Both the position numbers and the translations under genes were made by a program. Shown one piece after another: positions 42,189 to 53,430 of a stretch of DNA of 64,000 nt. Source of the stretch: Nicotiana tabacum (Eukaryota; Streptophyta; Magnoliopsida; Solanales; Solanaceae); NCBI RefSeq assembly GCF_000715075.1, contig NC_134089.1:102989157-103053156 (forward strand). The letters run 5' to 3'. The stretch's first letter is position 1, and every line of letters starts with the position of its first letter. The notes beneath the pieces were generated by a model. That model was not told the origin of the DNA and searched no databases. It saw only the letters and a list, made by a program, of their open reading frames with translations.

Positions 42189-44051
42189 TTATTTTGAACC
42201 GACACAGATCATCATCACTGTTTGTGAGGGTTTCTTTAGCTTCCCTCCTTCGTGCATTAGCTCAATCATGTGGGTTTCAAGGTGTGCCGGCAACGGGTTC
42301 TGATTGATGTTGGGTGCCTCTGGTGTCTGAACCTCAATCTTGTTGGTGTCAATAAGATTCTGTACTGCATGTTTCAACTTCCAACATTTCTCGGTATCAT
42401 GTCCGAGAGCCCCCGAACAATACTCACAGCTTACCGAGTGGTCCATATTTTTGGGAAAGGGATTTGGAAATCTGGGCTCAACAGGACTCAACAAGCCTAA
42501 CTGCCTTAATTTGTGGAACACAACAGTATAGGTTTCCCCCAACTCAGTGAATGTTCTTTGTATTTTTTCATTTTTGAAAGCCTTATTTCCCCGGAAACCT
42601 TCCCCTGGAGGGTTCTTGTAGGCTCTTGGTGGTGAATAGGTGTTTTGCAGTGGTGTATGTGTGTTCTGGGGAGCCGGTGCGCGCCATTGCGAGCGAACCG
42701 GAGGCTGAGTATATGTTTGGGCTTGGTTAATAGAAGAATGGGGCTCTGAAGGGTGATAGTAGTGTTGGGATGAATTGTGGTGGTAAGTTGATTGGCGAGG
42801 TCGTTGTTGATTATAGTAAGGCGGTGAACCTCTGGGTCCCGACCAAATTCCTGAATCAACTACCGCTGCTTCCTCTCTCTTCTTTCTTCCGATTTCTCCT
42901 ACCCCGCCTTGAATAGCTTGAGTAGCTGCCTTAATTGCTGAATAGCTCATAATTTTATTTGTCTTGAGGCCTTCTTCCACCATACCTCCCATCTTCACTA
43001 CCTCGTTGAATGATTTCCCTACCGCTGAAACCAAATGGGCATAGTAAGTTGGTTCCAAGGCTTGGAGGAAGTAGTCTACCATTTCACTCTCCTTCATAGG
43101 AGGATCCACTCTTGCTACCTGTTCTCTCCACCGGAAGCCATACTCTCTGAAACTTTCATTGTGTTTCTTCTCAAATTTTGTCAAAGATAGTCGATCTGGG
43201 ATGATTTCCAGATTGTATTGGAAATGGTGTGCGAATGCCTGTGCTAGGTCATCCCAGGTGTACCATCTCCCATGGTCCTGGCGTGTATACCACTCCAAAG
43301 CTGATCCGCTTAAACTTTGACTGAAGTAAGCCATCAATAATTCGTCCTTTCCCCCAGCTCCTCGCATCTTGCTGCAGAAACCCCTTAAGTGGGTTACTGG
43401 GTCGCCGTGCCCATTGTATAGGTCAAATTTAGGCATCTTGAAACCAACTGGTAATTGTACATTTGGGAACAAGCACAAATCCTTGTAAGCTACACTGACT
43501 TGCCCACCTAATCCCCGCATGTCTCGGAATGATTGTTCTAGACTTTTGACCTTCCTGAACATTTCTTCTTGTTCAACATTTTTGGCTAGCTTGTCAATTT
43601 CGGTTGGGATATCAAAACGAGGAGCAGTTGAATGGATTTCGGAGGCTTTGAGGGTGGGCTCCGGGGGGTAATATTGGTTGTCCTGGGCCTGGAATGTAGG
43701 CTCACTAGGAGATTTGTGGAATGTAGCCGGGGGAGGTGCTACGAAAACAGGAGTCACAGGTGGAGGAAAGTATGAAACTGGTTTTGGAGGTGGAGACTGC
43801 GGTGTTTGAAAGGTGGTTCCTCGGTAGTGTTGGTAAATGGGGAAATTTGGGGATAATTCAGTGGTAATATTATCCTGAGTTTGGGTCATTGATGGAGCAG
43901 GGTTAGTTGGGTAAGATAGGGGTAACTGCCCTGTAGACCAAGCCTGGTACATTTCAGCCATTTGCTGTTTGAGTTTAAACATCTCTTCTTTCATTTTCCC
44001 GACATCCATCTCCTCTAGCTCAATACCTGTGTCAACATCTGGGATAGACAT
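42189..44051 (-). CDS. Ogre gag, intact open frame, 620 aa (unit 1)
   Basis: Gag builds the virus-like particle and packages RNA. The start is the ATG at 44051, the first after the leader; the same start is kept in unit 2. An acidic N-terminus (MSIPDVDTGIELEEMDVG) is followed by a short coiled-coil-like MKEEMFKLKQQMAEMYQAW, then a Pro-rich linker (about residues 60-150) and the retrotransposon gag domain. That domain has PKFDLYNGHGDPVTHLRGF, MAYFSQSLSGSALEWY, FAHHFQYNLEIIPDR and ESFREYGFRWREQVARVDPP, roughly residues 215-360. A zinc knuckle of spacing CX2CX5HX4C (CEYCSGALGHDTEKC) lies at about 538-552. It ends VGSK-stop with no protease behind it. It is the only long intact frame in the window. 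It is probably expressed from the LTR as a gag-only element. Confidence 0.92.
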   Translation of the reverse strand: MSIPDVDTGIELEEMDVGKMKEEMFKLKQQMAEMYQAWSTGQLPLSYPTNPAPSMTQTQDNITTELSPNFPIYQHYRGTTFQTPQSPPPKPVSYFPPPVTPVFVAPPPATFHKSPSEPTFQAQDNQYYPPEPTLKASEIHSTAPRFDIPTEIDKLAKNVEQEEMFRKVKSLEQSFRDMRGLGGQVSVAYKDLCLFPNVQLPVGFKMPKFDLYNGHGDPVTHLRGFCSKMRGAGGKDELLMAYFSQSLSGSALEWYTRQDHGRWYTWDDLAQAFAHHFQYNLEIIPDRLSLTKFEKKHNESFREYGFRWREQVARVDPPMKESEMVDYFLQALEPTYYAHLVSAVGKSFNEVVKMGGMVEEGLKTNKIMSYSAIKAATQAIQGGVGEIGRKKREEAAVVDSGIWSGPRGSPPYYNQQRPRQSTYHHNSSQHYYHPSEPHSSINQAQTYTQPPVRSQWRAPAPQNTHTPLQNTYSPPRAYKNPPGEGFRGNKAFKNEKIQRTFTELGETYTVVFHKLRQLGLLSPVEPRFPNPFPKNMDHSVSCEYCSGALGHDTEKCWKLKHAVQNLIDTNKIEVQTPEAPNINQNPLPAHLETHMIELMHEGGKLKKPSQTVMMICVGSK

Positions 44052-44337
44052 ACTTTCGGGTATTCGTCCTTTTGATCTCGTGTGATAATGATAATATGCT
44101 AGTATACTCTTTAGAGAAACTAACTGCTTGAATTCTGAAAATGAACAAACTTGTTAGTTTTGAGAATTTAACACATATATAATTACACGTTGAGATGCAA
44201 TGCTCCTAGACAAATATCCCCTTTCTATTATGCATTTGCTCGACTGCTTGTGTCGTCCCAATTTTCTTGAAAATTTTATTCACTTATATTTTATTTTATT
44301 TTATTATATATATTTTATTGTGGTGGTCGAATCTTAT

Positions 44338-44390
44338 GGAGATTGCCTACGTATCATGACCCCGCATGAATCAGACCTTGCGTAGTTCGG
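44338..44390. repeat. Two-level hairpin motif, copy B
   Basis: Reads GGAGATTGCCTACGTAT, CATG-ACCCCG-CATG, AATCAGACCTT and GCGTAGTTCGG. Outer stem CTACG/CGTAG, inner stem TCATG/CATGA. It lies about 290 bp upstream of the gag start. Confidence 0.88.
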
Positions 44391-45003
44391 ACCAATAAAA
44401 GATGAACAATACTAATCATTTTTTTTTCAATTTTCATATTAAAACAAACTGGGTTTCAATGGTTTGAAGATTACCTACAAACGTGAAAATCAAACAACCC
44501 ACATATTTTAATCAAAAGATTTATACTCTCAAAACAAAAAAGGCCAGCTTCCTTTCCCCGTTTGACAAATGCAACCAAATGGCTATTTTTGCAAATGTGG
44601 CCCCTTCCAAATCTCACATGAATTTTGAGGCCGGGGAGGATTATTTTGACACTTTACAAACTTGTCCGTTCTTTTACGAAAATAACCTTTCGACAACTGA
44701 AAGATACTCTAAGGCTATTTCGGCAAGAACCGTTTAAGACGCGGTCGAAGCTGGCTCGACTTATTTTGACCAAAAATCCAAACGGTATTCACCTGACCAC
44801 TAACTCTTTTTTTTTTTCAAATTACAATAAAAATCGGGTGTTGCAAACACGGCCCTTCAGTGCCTCGGGGACGAAGATTTTTAAGGCTGTGTGGGTCGAT
44901 TGGACCAAATCTTAAGAAATGACCCAAAGGTGGTTATTTATGCAAAGTCAGCCTTCCGGCGTCCCTTTCGGGAACATTCGGCTATGTCTTAATAAAACAG
45001 CGT

Positions 45004-45187
45004 CACCCGACTTCTTTATGACAAAATTAAAATTTGACACATTATTTTTGGCTATATTTTAGCAAAAGGGGAGGTTGGACACCACCCGACTTATTTATGA
45101 CAAGATTAAAATTTTGACACGTTTTTTATTTATTTATTTATTTATTGGTTTTTGGCTATTTTAGCAAAAGGGGGGGGGGGGGGGGTT
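45004..45187. repeat. 79-bp tandem duplication and poly-G run
   Basis: CACCCGACTTCTTTATGACA at 45004 recurs (one change) at 45083, each followed by TTAAAATTTTGACAC and TTTTAGCAAAAGG. The second copy ends in about 16 G in unit 1, but only about 10 in unit 2 (near 59371-59380). Confidence 0.85.
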
Positions 45188-45194
45188 GGACCCG

Positions 45195-45249
45195 ATGAGG
45201 GTTGCCTACGTATCTCACATCCGGTGAGAATCAAACCCGCGTAGTTCGG
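45195..45249. repeat. Two-level hairpin motif, copy A
   Basis: Reads GGGTTGCCTACGTAT, CTCAC-ATCCG-GTGAG, AATCAAACCC and GCGTAGTTCGG. Outer stem CTACG/CGTAG, inner stem TCTCAC/GTGAGA. It is the best-paired copy. Confidence 0.9.
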
Positions 45250-45804
45250 GCAGGTCATGATTAAAGTAAGTAAACTAATTTTAAATTATTATTATTTTGA
45301 ATTTGTAAAAGAACTGCTTTGAAAGAAGAAATGAAGTATATATTTTTTTTTTGAATTTTTGATTGATTTTCTTTTTGAAAGAAAGACTTCTAAGAATTCC
45401 TTTTCTTTTGATTTGAACTTTGAGAATTTCAAAAGTAAAAGGAAGATTTTTTTTTTGTTTTTTTTTCTTATTCTAAGAAGAAAGAAAATATTTTTTTGGA
45501 ATTTTACCTTTAATAAAAGAAATGCTTTCTAAAAAAATATTTTTTTTGAATTTTTAATTTTCTTTTCAACTTTTAAAGAAGAAGGAAAATATTTTCGAAT
45601 TTGTTTTATTTTATTATTATATATATATATTTTTTTTAATAATTAAAAAGACTTTCTTAAAGAAGTCAATAATGGAAAATATTTTTGGATTTTTTGTTTT
45701 GAAAATTGGGAGTCTAAAAAAAACTTTTCTAGACTTTTTGACAGGACAAATATTTTTGCAACAAATATATATACATTTTTTGGAAATAAAGAAAAACTTT
45801 TTGG

Positions 45805-45806
<2 letters not shown>

Positions 45807-45854
<48 letters not shown>
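45807..45854. repeat. (TA)n microsatellite, unit 1
   Basis: About 24 TA units in the 5' UTR. The unit 2 copy at 60010-60048 is shorter. Confidence 0.97.
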
Positions 45855-45857
<3 letters not shown>

Positions 45858-46847
45858 CAACAAATAATAAAACCACTTTCAACGCGACTCTTTTTATTTT
45901 ATTATTTTGAATTTTTCAGAAACGAATAAAAAAACTACTTTAAAAGTAAAACTCTTTTTCATTGTCATTTTCAGGGGAAGACAAACTATTTTCCCTTTTA
46001 TATATTTTTTTTATTTTTTATTTTTAAAAAAAATAAAATATATTTATTTTTTTTTTTTTGAAAAATAAGACAGAACAACGATTTTTTTTTCTTTCTATTT
46101 TTTCTTTGGTTTTAATAAAACAAACTAATAAAACATTTTTTTTCATTTTCTCAAAATTTCGGCAGAGTTTTGACAGTATTTGGGCATTGGTTTTTTTTTT
46201 CAAAAATAAACAGTCAATTCCCTAACCGCTATTTCTTTTTTTTCAATTTGAAAATATTATTCATGATATTCAAAAGTCAGTCAACACACAAATCCGGATC
46301 AAATAAATGCGCAAGTAGCAGCAAGTAAGATGCATCAGGATGGTCATTTTTTTGGTACACCTGTCCTAGACAGACCCAACCCATGTGTTGAGTCTCCAAA
46401 GTCAAATGCACGTGATGCAAACAATCACTCCTACTAGGGATCCGGCATGAAGCTGAGTTATTCTAAGTGAAAAAACCTGAGGCATATTGATCTAGCCCTG
46501 GCTTACCCAAACGGACAGTTTGAGCCGAAGCGGGGGCAACGTACCGAGAGCACGAAAGTCTACCCGGCCTAGTTACTTGTCCCAACTTCGTCTTATTTGG
46601 TATGACTTTAACAGAAAGGTGGGCCACGCGCACGTGTGCACCATAAATTTAGAAGACTCAGAAAGAAGGGGGTTTCGTAGCAGTTGTATATATTAATAAT
46701 TCAAATAATATTAAAGCGGTAAAAGTGTCATTTAGCACATTGGGCATATATCATGTAAAAAAAATCAGATAATAAATAAAACCAACTATAACAATTATTT
46801 TAAGCTCGAATTCTTGAACCCTGAACTAGTGGTTCTGGGTTGTTGAT

Positions 46848-46865
46848 TCCCCAGCAGAGTCGCCA
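46848..46865 (-). other. Primer-binding site, unit 1
   Basis: Minus-strand TGGCGACTCTGCTGGGGA, 4 bp (GCTC) from the LTR edge at 46870. It fits the tRNA-Arg-type PBS of Ogre elements. Confidence 0.92.
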
Positions 46866-46869
46866 GAGC

Positions 46870-49800
46870 TGTCGCACCTCCTTTTTCCGCCCCCGCGAGG
46901 GTGCAGAGAGTTTTCTCCAATTAAAGGACAGTCGAAACGGGATTTGTTTGTTTGTTTTAGAGTCGCCACTTGGGAATTTTATGGCGTCCCAAGTAACCGG
47001 TTTTAATCCCTGAATCGAGGAGAATATGACTCTGTCTATTTAACAGTCTGCGCACCAGAAATCCGGATAAGGAATTCTGTTAACCCGGGAGAAGGTGTTA
47101 GGCATTCCCGAGTTCCGTGGTTCTAGCACGGTCGCTCAATTGTTATATTCGGCTTGATTATTTTGATTTGTTAAATACATTTTTATTGCATGATTTTATT
47201 GTTACCGCTTCTATTTAGATTTAAAGACCCTTCTTTGAATCGAATCACGCGTACGTATATTCGTGTTATAAATTATATTTTTTAAAACATGCGGAGTTGT
47301 GTCACGCGCACGTGTACACAATAATATAGATAATATTTTTATTAAAATAATCATTTTCGAAATTATGCTTTAAATAAAATCAAAAACATTCGCCCTTTTG
47401 GTATAATTAAGTAGTGAACCTCACATCTCGGGTTTTTATGAAATTAATAATGATATTCTCCGAGAAATCCCTTTTATTAAATATTCGATCGAAGTCACGC
47501 GAACGCATAATCCGAATTGCTTTTAGAAATATAATTAGGTTACGCGAACGTATCCCTAATCACAAAAATATTCTTGATGGTAGTATAAATTTTTCACAAA
47601 TTATTTATTACATCCATACATTTTTATGTGAAAGTCATGAGAAATAAATATTCTTCTAGTCTCTAAATTCCTTAAAAAGAATTTACAATTTATTGGACGT
47701 TGATCGCAATTTATATTTTTTCGCGTATGAATTATATTCCTTAAACCATTCGAATTTGAGGAGTAAAATAAACAACGTGTGATTAATACTACCATTTAGT
47801 GAATACAATATTTGCCTACCCAAATAAACAACATGCAAATTACGTATAAAAATTGGGAAAGAATGGATGTAAGAAAGGAAGTGATATTTTTGAAGAATTT
47901 TCATTATTCTATTTGTAGCAAACGCTATTTACACATTTTTTGACTTAAAATGTTACAATTTATAAATCTCATCTTTCTTTTACACCACTTGTTATTAGTC
48001 CGAGGTTATAATTGTTTAGTTAATTTTTGATTACGAAGATTGAGTTTGAGATAAACACTAACTCTGCCTATGCGAATATTTACAAACACTAACTCTATAT
48101 TTTGTAAAAAAATCATCGACATTATTTCATACATTAAAAGAAATGAGTTGATCGCGTTCCTAAAATAACTATGCCATTTGTTATTAAGAAAGAGAACTAA
48201 TCTACCAATTGATTTAATAAGACGACATCATCTAGCTTTAAACAAAATTGGATATTTGACAAAATAATCTAGTAATGTAATTTCTGGGTATTTCCGTACT
48301 ATTCTTTACTTAGCTAACAATATCACAAGATTTAATTAATGGCCAATTTTCTGCAATGTTCCCTATCTCAACAATTTAAACAGTAAATGTCATCACTAGT
48401 CCTCAAAACATATAAGATTATCGTGGAATTTACTACTCCAGAAGGTTAATTAGTTAACAGTTTATCATGTCAAGTATAATACTATATTAACCAACTAAAA
48501 CAAAACTGAAACTTAAACTAATAAAATTTAAATGAGTAGAAGACATCCTTATAATTCCAAACTTCATTTACTTGCCATGTTGAAGCTTTTCATGCCATGA
48601 ATTTAAAATATATACCTGATATTGGAAGCAAAAGAAAATGATGATGAGAATCAGCAGCAGTAATAACAGTACAATAGCAACAACTGCCCAGCAACAGTAA
48701 CAAAGTAACAGACCGGTGGAGTAGTAATCCCAAAAACAAAAGCTTTAAGCTTTAAATGAAACAACAACCATTAATACTAATTTCAAACAAAAAAAGAAAG
48801 CAGTAGATTTTTTTTAGTTTTATTTTATTTTGAAAGCTTAAATATTTTTCGGAATTTTTCTCTCTTCTATTCTCTGTCCGTTTTTTTCTCTCTATCTGTG
48901 TGTGTATTTTTTTTTCGTATCTCTCTCCCTATTTCTGTTCTTGTCTTGTGTTCAAGACTTCATATATATAATCCCATCCCATAAATCTTTTAATCAATTA
49001 AATCAATACTTTTTCTCTACCCAACCCATTATCTTTATATTCTCTGTCCGTTTTTTTCTCTCTATCTGTGTGTGTATTTTTTTTTCGTATCTCTCTCCCT
49101 ATTTCTGTTCTTGTCTTGTGTTCAAGACTTCATATATATAATCCCATCCCATAAATCTTTTAATCAATTAAATCAATACTTTTTCTCTACCCAACCCATT
49201 ATCTTTCCACTCATCCCCATTACATTAAATAAACATATCACACCACCCCATTATATTTTGTCCCCCATGCTTCATTTAAAATAATGCAAGATTCCCCCTT
49301 TAAATTAAATCTTGTCCCCCCTTTATATTAAACAACTATATCACAACTCACCCCATTTCATTTTGTCCCTCATGCTTCAAATAAACAATTTCAAAATGTA
49401 CAATTCCTAAACTTCCCCTCACGACCTTACTGAAATTACCAAACTACCCCTGAACGTACTACAAATTTACCAAACTACCCATCAGCTATAACACATCAAT
49501 TAATCAAACTTAACCAAAATATAGACAATATGATCAATTTCTAACAATGTTCAAACAACAATATGAACACGGATGAACATCATAACAACAATATCACATG
49601 AACACGATTTTAACAATATTTCAACAACAAATCACATGAACACAAATTGAACAACAAAGAACAACTAAAATTTGATTGAACAATATTTTAGCAACAAACA
49701 ATCCTATTTTCGGATTCAACAACTACAACAAACAAATATATTTAGATTTCTAACTTCAATCATATTGAACTTAAAATCAATTCTAACAACATTACAACCA

Positions 49801-51625
49801 ACAATTCCTATATTAAACTTTATGAGATAAATTCAAGAAATAATCACAAATGGTAAACAAGAAACCAAGCTATGCAAATTTCGGATTCAAGAACAAACAA
49901 ACATAATATGAACATGAATTAAATCTAAAAATAAAAACGATGGATTCAAATGATTAAAACCAACATACTTCCCTTATTACAACTAAATTCTTTAGACAAA
50001 TAACAAGATCGACGAAGAAACAATTATGAACTTAAACTTGAACTTAACAATATTAACAATTTCTAACAATACATAAACACATGAAACAAATTGAAGAAAT
50101 AGTTAATTAAATTTCAATTTGAATCTAACAAACATCAAACTAACAAATATTCACTTAAACAATAATACAAACATGAAATGAATATGAAAACAACTAATTA
50201 AACTTCTATTTTGAAATCTGAAAATTAATTTAACAAACAACATGAACATGAACAAAACCAAAAATCAAATATCTAAGCATAGACATGAACAAAACAAACA
50301 TTCGCTGATTTTAGATTCGAAAAATATCAAAACAAAATACGGACAAACATAAAACTCAAAATCTACTAACCGGATCGAACGACATACGTACGGACTGTTT
50401 TGACGACCCAAGCATCGAGCGAATGACGATGAACTTGGATGGAAACAATCTGTCCGGAAATGAATCTCGCACCAAGATAACTTGACGCCGAAGACGACCA
50501 CGAACGGACGACCAAAGAAGGTGGTCGTTTGGCATCGTTTAAAAACGAAAAATGGCAGCCCGTCACAAGCAGAAGGCAGCAGCAGCTCGATTAGCGAAGA
50601 AGACGCATCTACGGCAGCCATGGATGGAGGTCGAAGCTCGAGCTTTGACGAAGAACGGAGAAGATGAAAGCAACCACCATGGATGACGATGGCAGAAGCT
50701 GTGACGGGCAGTCGCGGGGAGCTTGGTGTTGAAGATGATGAGCGCGATGCAGCAGCTCGGAGACAGAAGTAGTCGCGGAAATCTCAACTATGAGCTTTCA
50801 TGGTGGAGCTCGACGGATTGGTTGTTGGTTCGGTCGCGTTTGGAGGTCATTTGGTTGAGCCGGGGTCGTGAGGGTGACGTGCGTGTGTGTGTGTGAGTGT
50901 GACGTTGGGAAGCCATGGTTGAGCTTTGAGTGGGAAGCCATGGATGACCTTGGAGAAACTTGAGGAAGAAGAAGAAGATAGGAGGGGGGCAGATGACTTC
51001 TTAGTCTTTTTAGGGTTTTTTCTTCTTTTTTCTTTTGTTTTGTGTTGTAAAATGTAAGACAAAGGGGTTTGGGTCTTTTAGATTATGGACTGGGTCGACC
51101 CAGTTCGAAATGGACTGGGTCATAGGGAAGATTGGGCCATTTTTTGGGCCGGTGGCTTGAAATCGAAGAAGAGGCCCAATTCCGACTTTCTTTATATTTT
51201 CGCTCTCTTTTCTTCTTTTCTTTCTCTAAAACTAAATTATAAAAAATACTTAAACTATTATTAAGAACTAAATTAAGTTATAAAAGCGCAAATTAACTCC
51301 CAATGACAATTAACGCACAATTAATTAATAATTAAGCATAAAATTGTATATTTGGACATTAAATGTTAAAAATGCAAACGATGCCTATTTTTTTAATTTT
51401 TTATTTTTTGTAAACAAATTTAATTAGTAACAATTATAGAATTAAATCCTACATGCAAATGCGACATATTTTTGTATTTTTTTTATTAATTTAGCAAATA
51501 AACACGCACAGACAAATACAAATAATTATTCAAAATATCACAAAATTGCACACCAAAGAAAAATCATTTTATTTTTGAATTTTTTGGGAGTAATTTTCAT
51601 ATTGGGCAAAAATCACGTGCTTACA
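46870..51625 (-). repeat. Ogre LTR2, shared by units 1 and 2
   Basis: 4756 bp, serving as 5' LTR of unit 1 and 3' LTR of unit 2. It has the same features as LTR1, with a private 170-bp tandem duplication (48868-49207). Private single-base changes include GTTTTAGAG for GTTTCAGAG (46950s) and AAGTAACCGG for AAGTCACCGG (46990s). Open frames such as 50621-50265 are shared with LTR1 and are probably not genes. Confidence 0.95.
48868..49207 (-). promoter_or_regulatory. 170-bp duplication of the candidate TATA region in LTR2
   Basis: 48868-49037 is repeated at 49038-49207, almost identically. Each copy has the CT-rich stretch, TCTTGTGTTCAAGACTTC and the TATATATA box (48962-48970 and 49132-49140). 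LTR1 and LTR3 have only one copy. Confidence 0.9.
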
Positions 51626-51643
51626 GCTGCCCCTCTTTGCCCG
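51626..51643 (-). other. Polypurine tract, unit 2
   Basis: Minus-strand CGGGCAAAGAGGGGCAGC next to the LTR2 edge, identical to unit 1. Confidence 0.85.
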
Positions 51644-51751
51644 AAGACACGAAGGGTTTTCGTGCAAAGATAAAGCGAGCGATTTTTGCCCATCTGAGTA
51701 CTCCGTTGAAGCATTTTTTTTTTGAAAAAGATTTGACCGAACCTTTGCTTC

Positions 51752-51804
51752 AAAGGTTTCCTACATATCCTGGGCTAAACAGGAATCAGGTCAATGTAGT
51801 TCGG
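51752..51804. repeat. Two-level hairpin motif, copy D of unit 2
   Basis: Same sequence as 37274-37326, with CCTG/CAGG and CTACAT/ATGTAG stems intact. Confidence 0.88.
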
Positions 51805-52139
51805 AAACTTTGGTAGCTGGAACTACCGTTGGACTGCACTGTTACTGTTGTTGCATGCTATTACTACTGCTTACCGATCTCCTTGTTACACCATGCTTAA
51901 AAGAAAACAAGAAGTTAAGCTATACTGCAATTTTTCTTGTTGCCTTGCTTTCTTGTCTGCTTGCATTTTTTCCGGTGCTTTTCTTCTTTTTGACACATGC
52001 ACTTGAGTTTGTGTTGTGACCTCTTGTTGCAACCTTCTGCTTCCCGGTGCCGGGGAATTTTATTGTTTCCTGCTGGGGATTCCTATTTTAACCCTCTGTT
52101 TTATTGTCCTCTGACTTGATCTTGAAATGTATGCCTCTG

Positions 52140-53430
52140 TTGTATGGGCGGGCTCCCAACTTCAATACTTGAAAATTTAATGACTGAAATGTATGCCTCT
52201 GTTATCTGGGCGGGCTCCCAACTTCAAATAAACAACTTTTGAAATAAACATCATTCCTTTCTTCAAGCGGGCTCATGACTTCAACAACAACTTCTAAAAT
52301 AAAATGCCTTTCCTCTCTTCAGGCGGGCTCCTGATTTCAACAACAACTTTGAAAATAATGGCCATTACTCTTTTCAGGCGGGCTCCTGACTTCAATAACT
52401 TTTAAAATAAAATCCTATTCGAGGGCGGATGAACCCAAAATATCCTATTCGAGGACGGATGAACCCAACAATATCCTATTCGAGGGCGGATGAACCAAAA
52501 ATATCCTATTCGAGGGCGGATGAACCCAAAATATCCTATTCGAGGGCGGATGAACCCAACAATATCCTATTCGAGGGCGGATGAACCCAAAATATCCTAT
52601 TCGAGGGCGGATGAACCCATTATATCCTATTCGAGGGCGGATGAACCCAAAAATATCCTATTCGAGGGCGGATGAACCCAAAATATCCTATTCGAGGGCG
52701 GATGAACCCATTATATCCTATTCGAGGGCGGATGAACCCAAAAATATCCTATTCGAGGGCGGATGAACCCAAAATATCCTATTCGAGGGCGGATGATCCC
52801 ATTATATCCTATTCGAGGGCGGATGAACCCAAAATATCCTATTCGAGGGCGGATGAACCCAAAATATCCTATTCGAGGGCGGATGAACCCATTATATCCT
52901 ATTCGAGGGCGGATGAACCCAAAATATCCTATTCGAGGGCGGATGAACCCATTATATCCTATTCGAGGGCGGATGAACCCAACAATATCCTATTCGAGGG
53001 CGGATGAACCCAACAATATCCTATTCGAGGGCGGATGATCCCATTTTCAAAATCTTAGAATTGTCTTACCTCCGACTGTTTTTCTTCGAATCGTGATGTC
53101 TTGCTATCTCTTAAAACTTGAATTGATTTCCTCGTTCTTCCGAGAAAATTTTCGACAATGGCAGAAAATCTTCTGCCCCAGTTTTGGTGCTTTTCCTTGT
53201 TCTCCAGGTGGACGCCTAACTTCTGATATTTCAACTGTTCTTCCTTGTTCTGTGGATACCTGATTGCTGATACTTCAACTGTTCTTCCTTGTTCTCCAGG
53301 TGGATGCCTGATTGCTGATACTTCAATTGTTCTTCCTTGTTCTCCAGGTGGACGCCTGACTGCTAATACTTCCATTTCTCTTCCTTGTTCTCCAGGTGGA
53401 CGCCTGATTTCTTCTTCAATTTTTCATCCT
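52140..53430. repeat. Three tandem arrays of unit 2 (about 60, 30 and 48 bp)
   Basis: GCGGGCTCC copies (about 52148-52400), the 30-bp array with about 21 copies (52413-53045, against about 30 in unit 1) and the 48-bp TTCTCCAGGTGG repeats (about 53195-53425). The last part of the 30-bp array shows the same order of variants as unit 1 (CATTAT, AAAAAT, GATCCC, ACAAT). The difference is therefore a block loss or gain at the other end, not random turnover. Confidence 0.93.

Larger units (their letters stand above)
44052..46847 (-). other. 5' UTR of unit 1
   Basis: About 2.8 kb between PBS and gag. It holds two copies of the two-level hairpin motif (44338-44390 and 45195-45249), a duplicated segment of 79 bp (45004-45187), a poly-G run near 45172, long poly-T/poly-A tracts, a (TA)n run (45807-45854) and a CAAATGCACGTGATGCA word (46403-46419). 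Some Ogre elements have an extra ORF here. I see none that is convincing. Confidence 0.8.

Noticed and set aside
44483..45000. Plus-strand frames in the Ogre 5' UTR as the extra ORF1 of Ogre elements
   Set aside because: ORF1 should be on the same (minus) strand as gag, and no minus-strand frame of useful length is present there.
45172..45187. Poly-G length difference between units as a biological signal
   Set aside because: Homopolymer lengths are the most error-prone part of an assembly.
44338..45249. Two-level hairpin motif as a tRNA gene or tRNA-derived SINE
   Set aside because: Only about 50 bp, no cloverleaf, no A and B box in the right spacing, no poly-A or target duplication around each copy.
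45807..45854. (TA)n run as an origin or matrix attachment site
   Set aside because: A simple-sequence tract of variable length in a repeat; nothing else in the sequence supports such a role.
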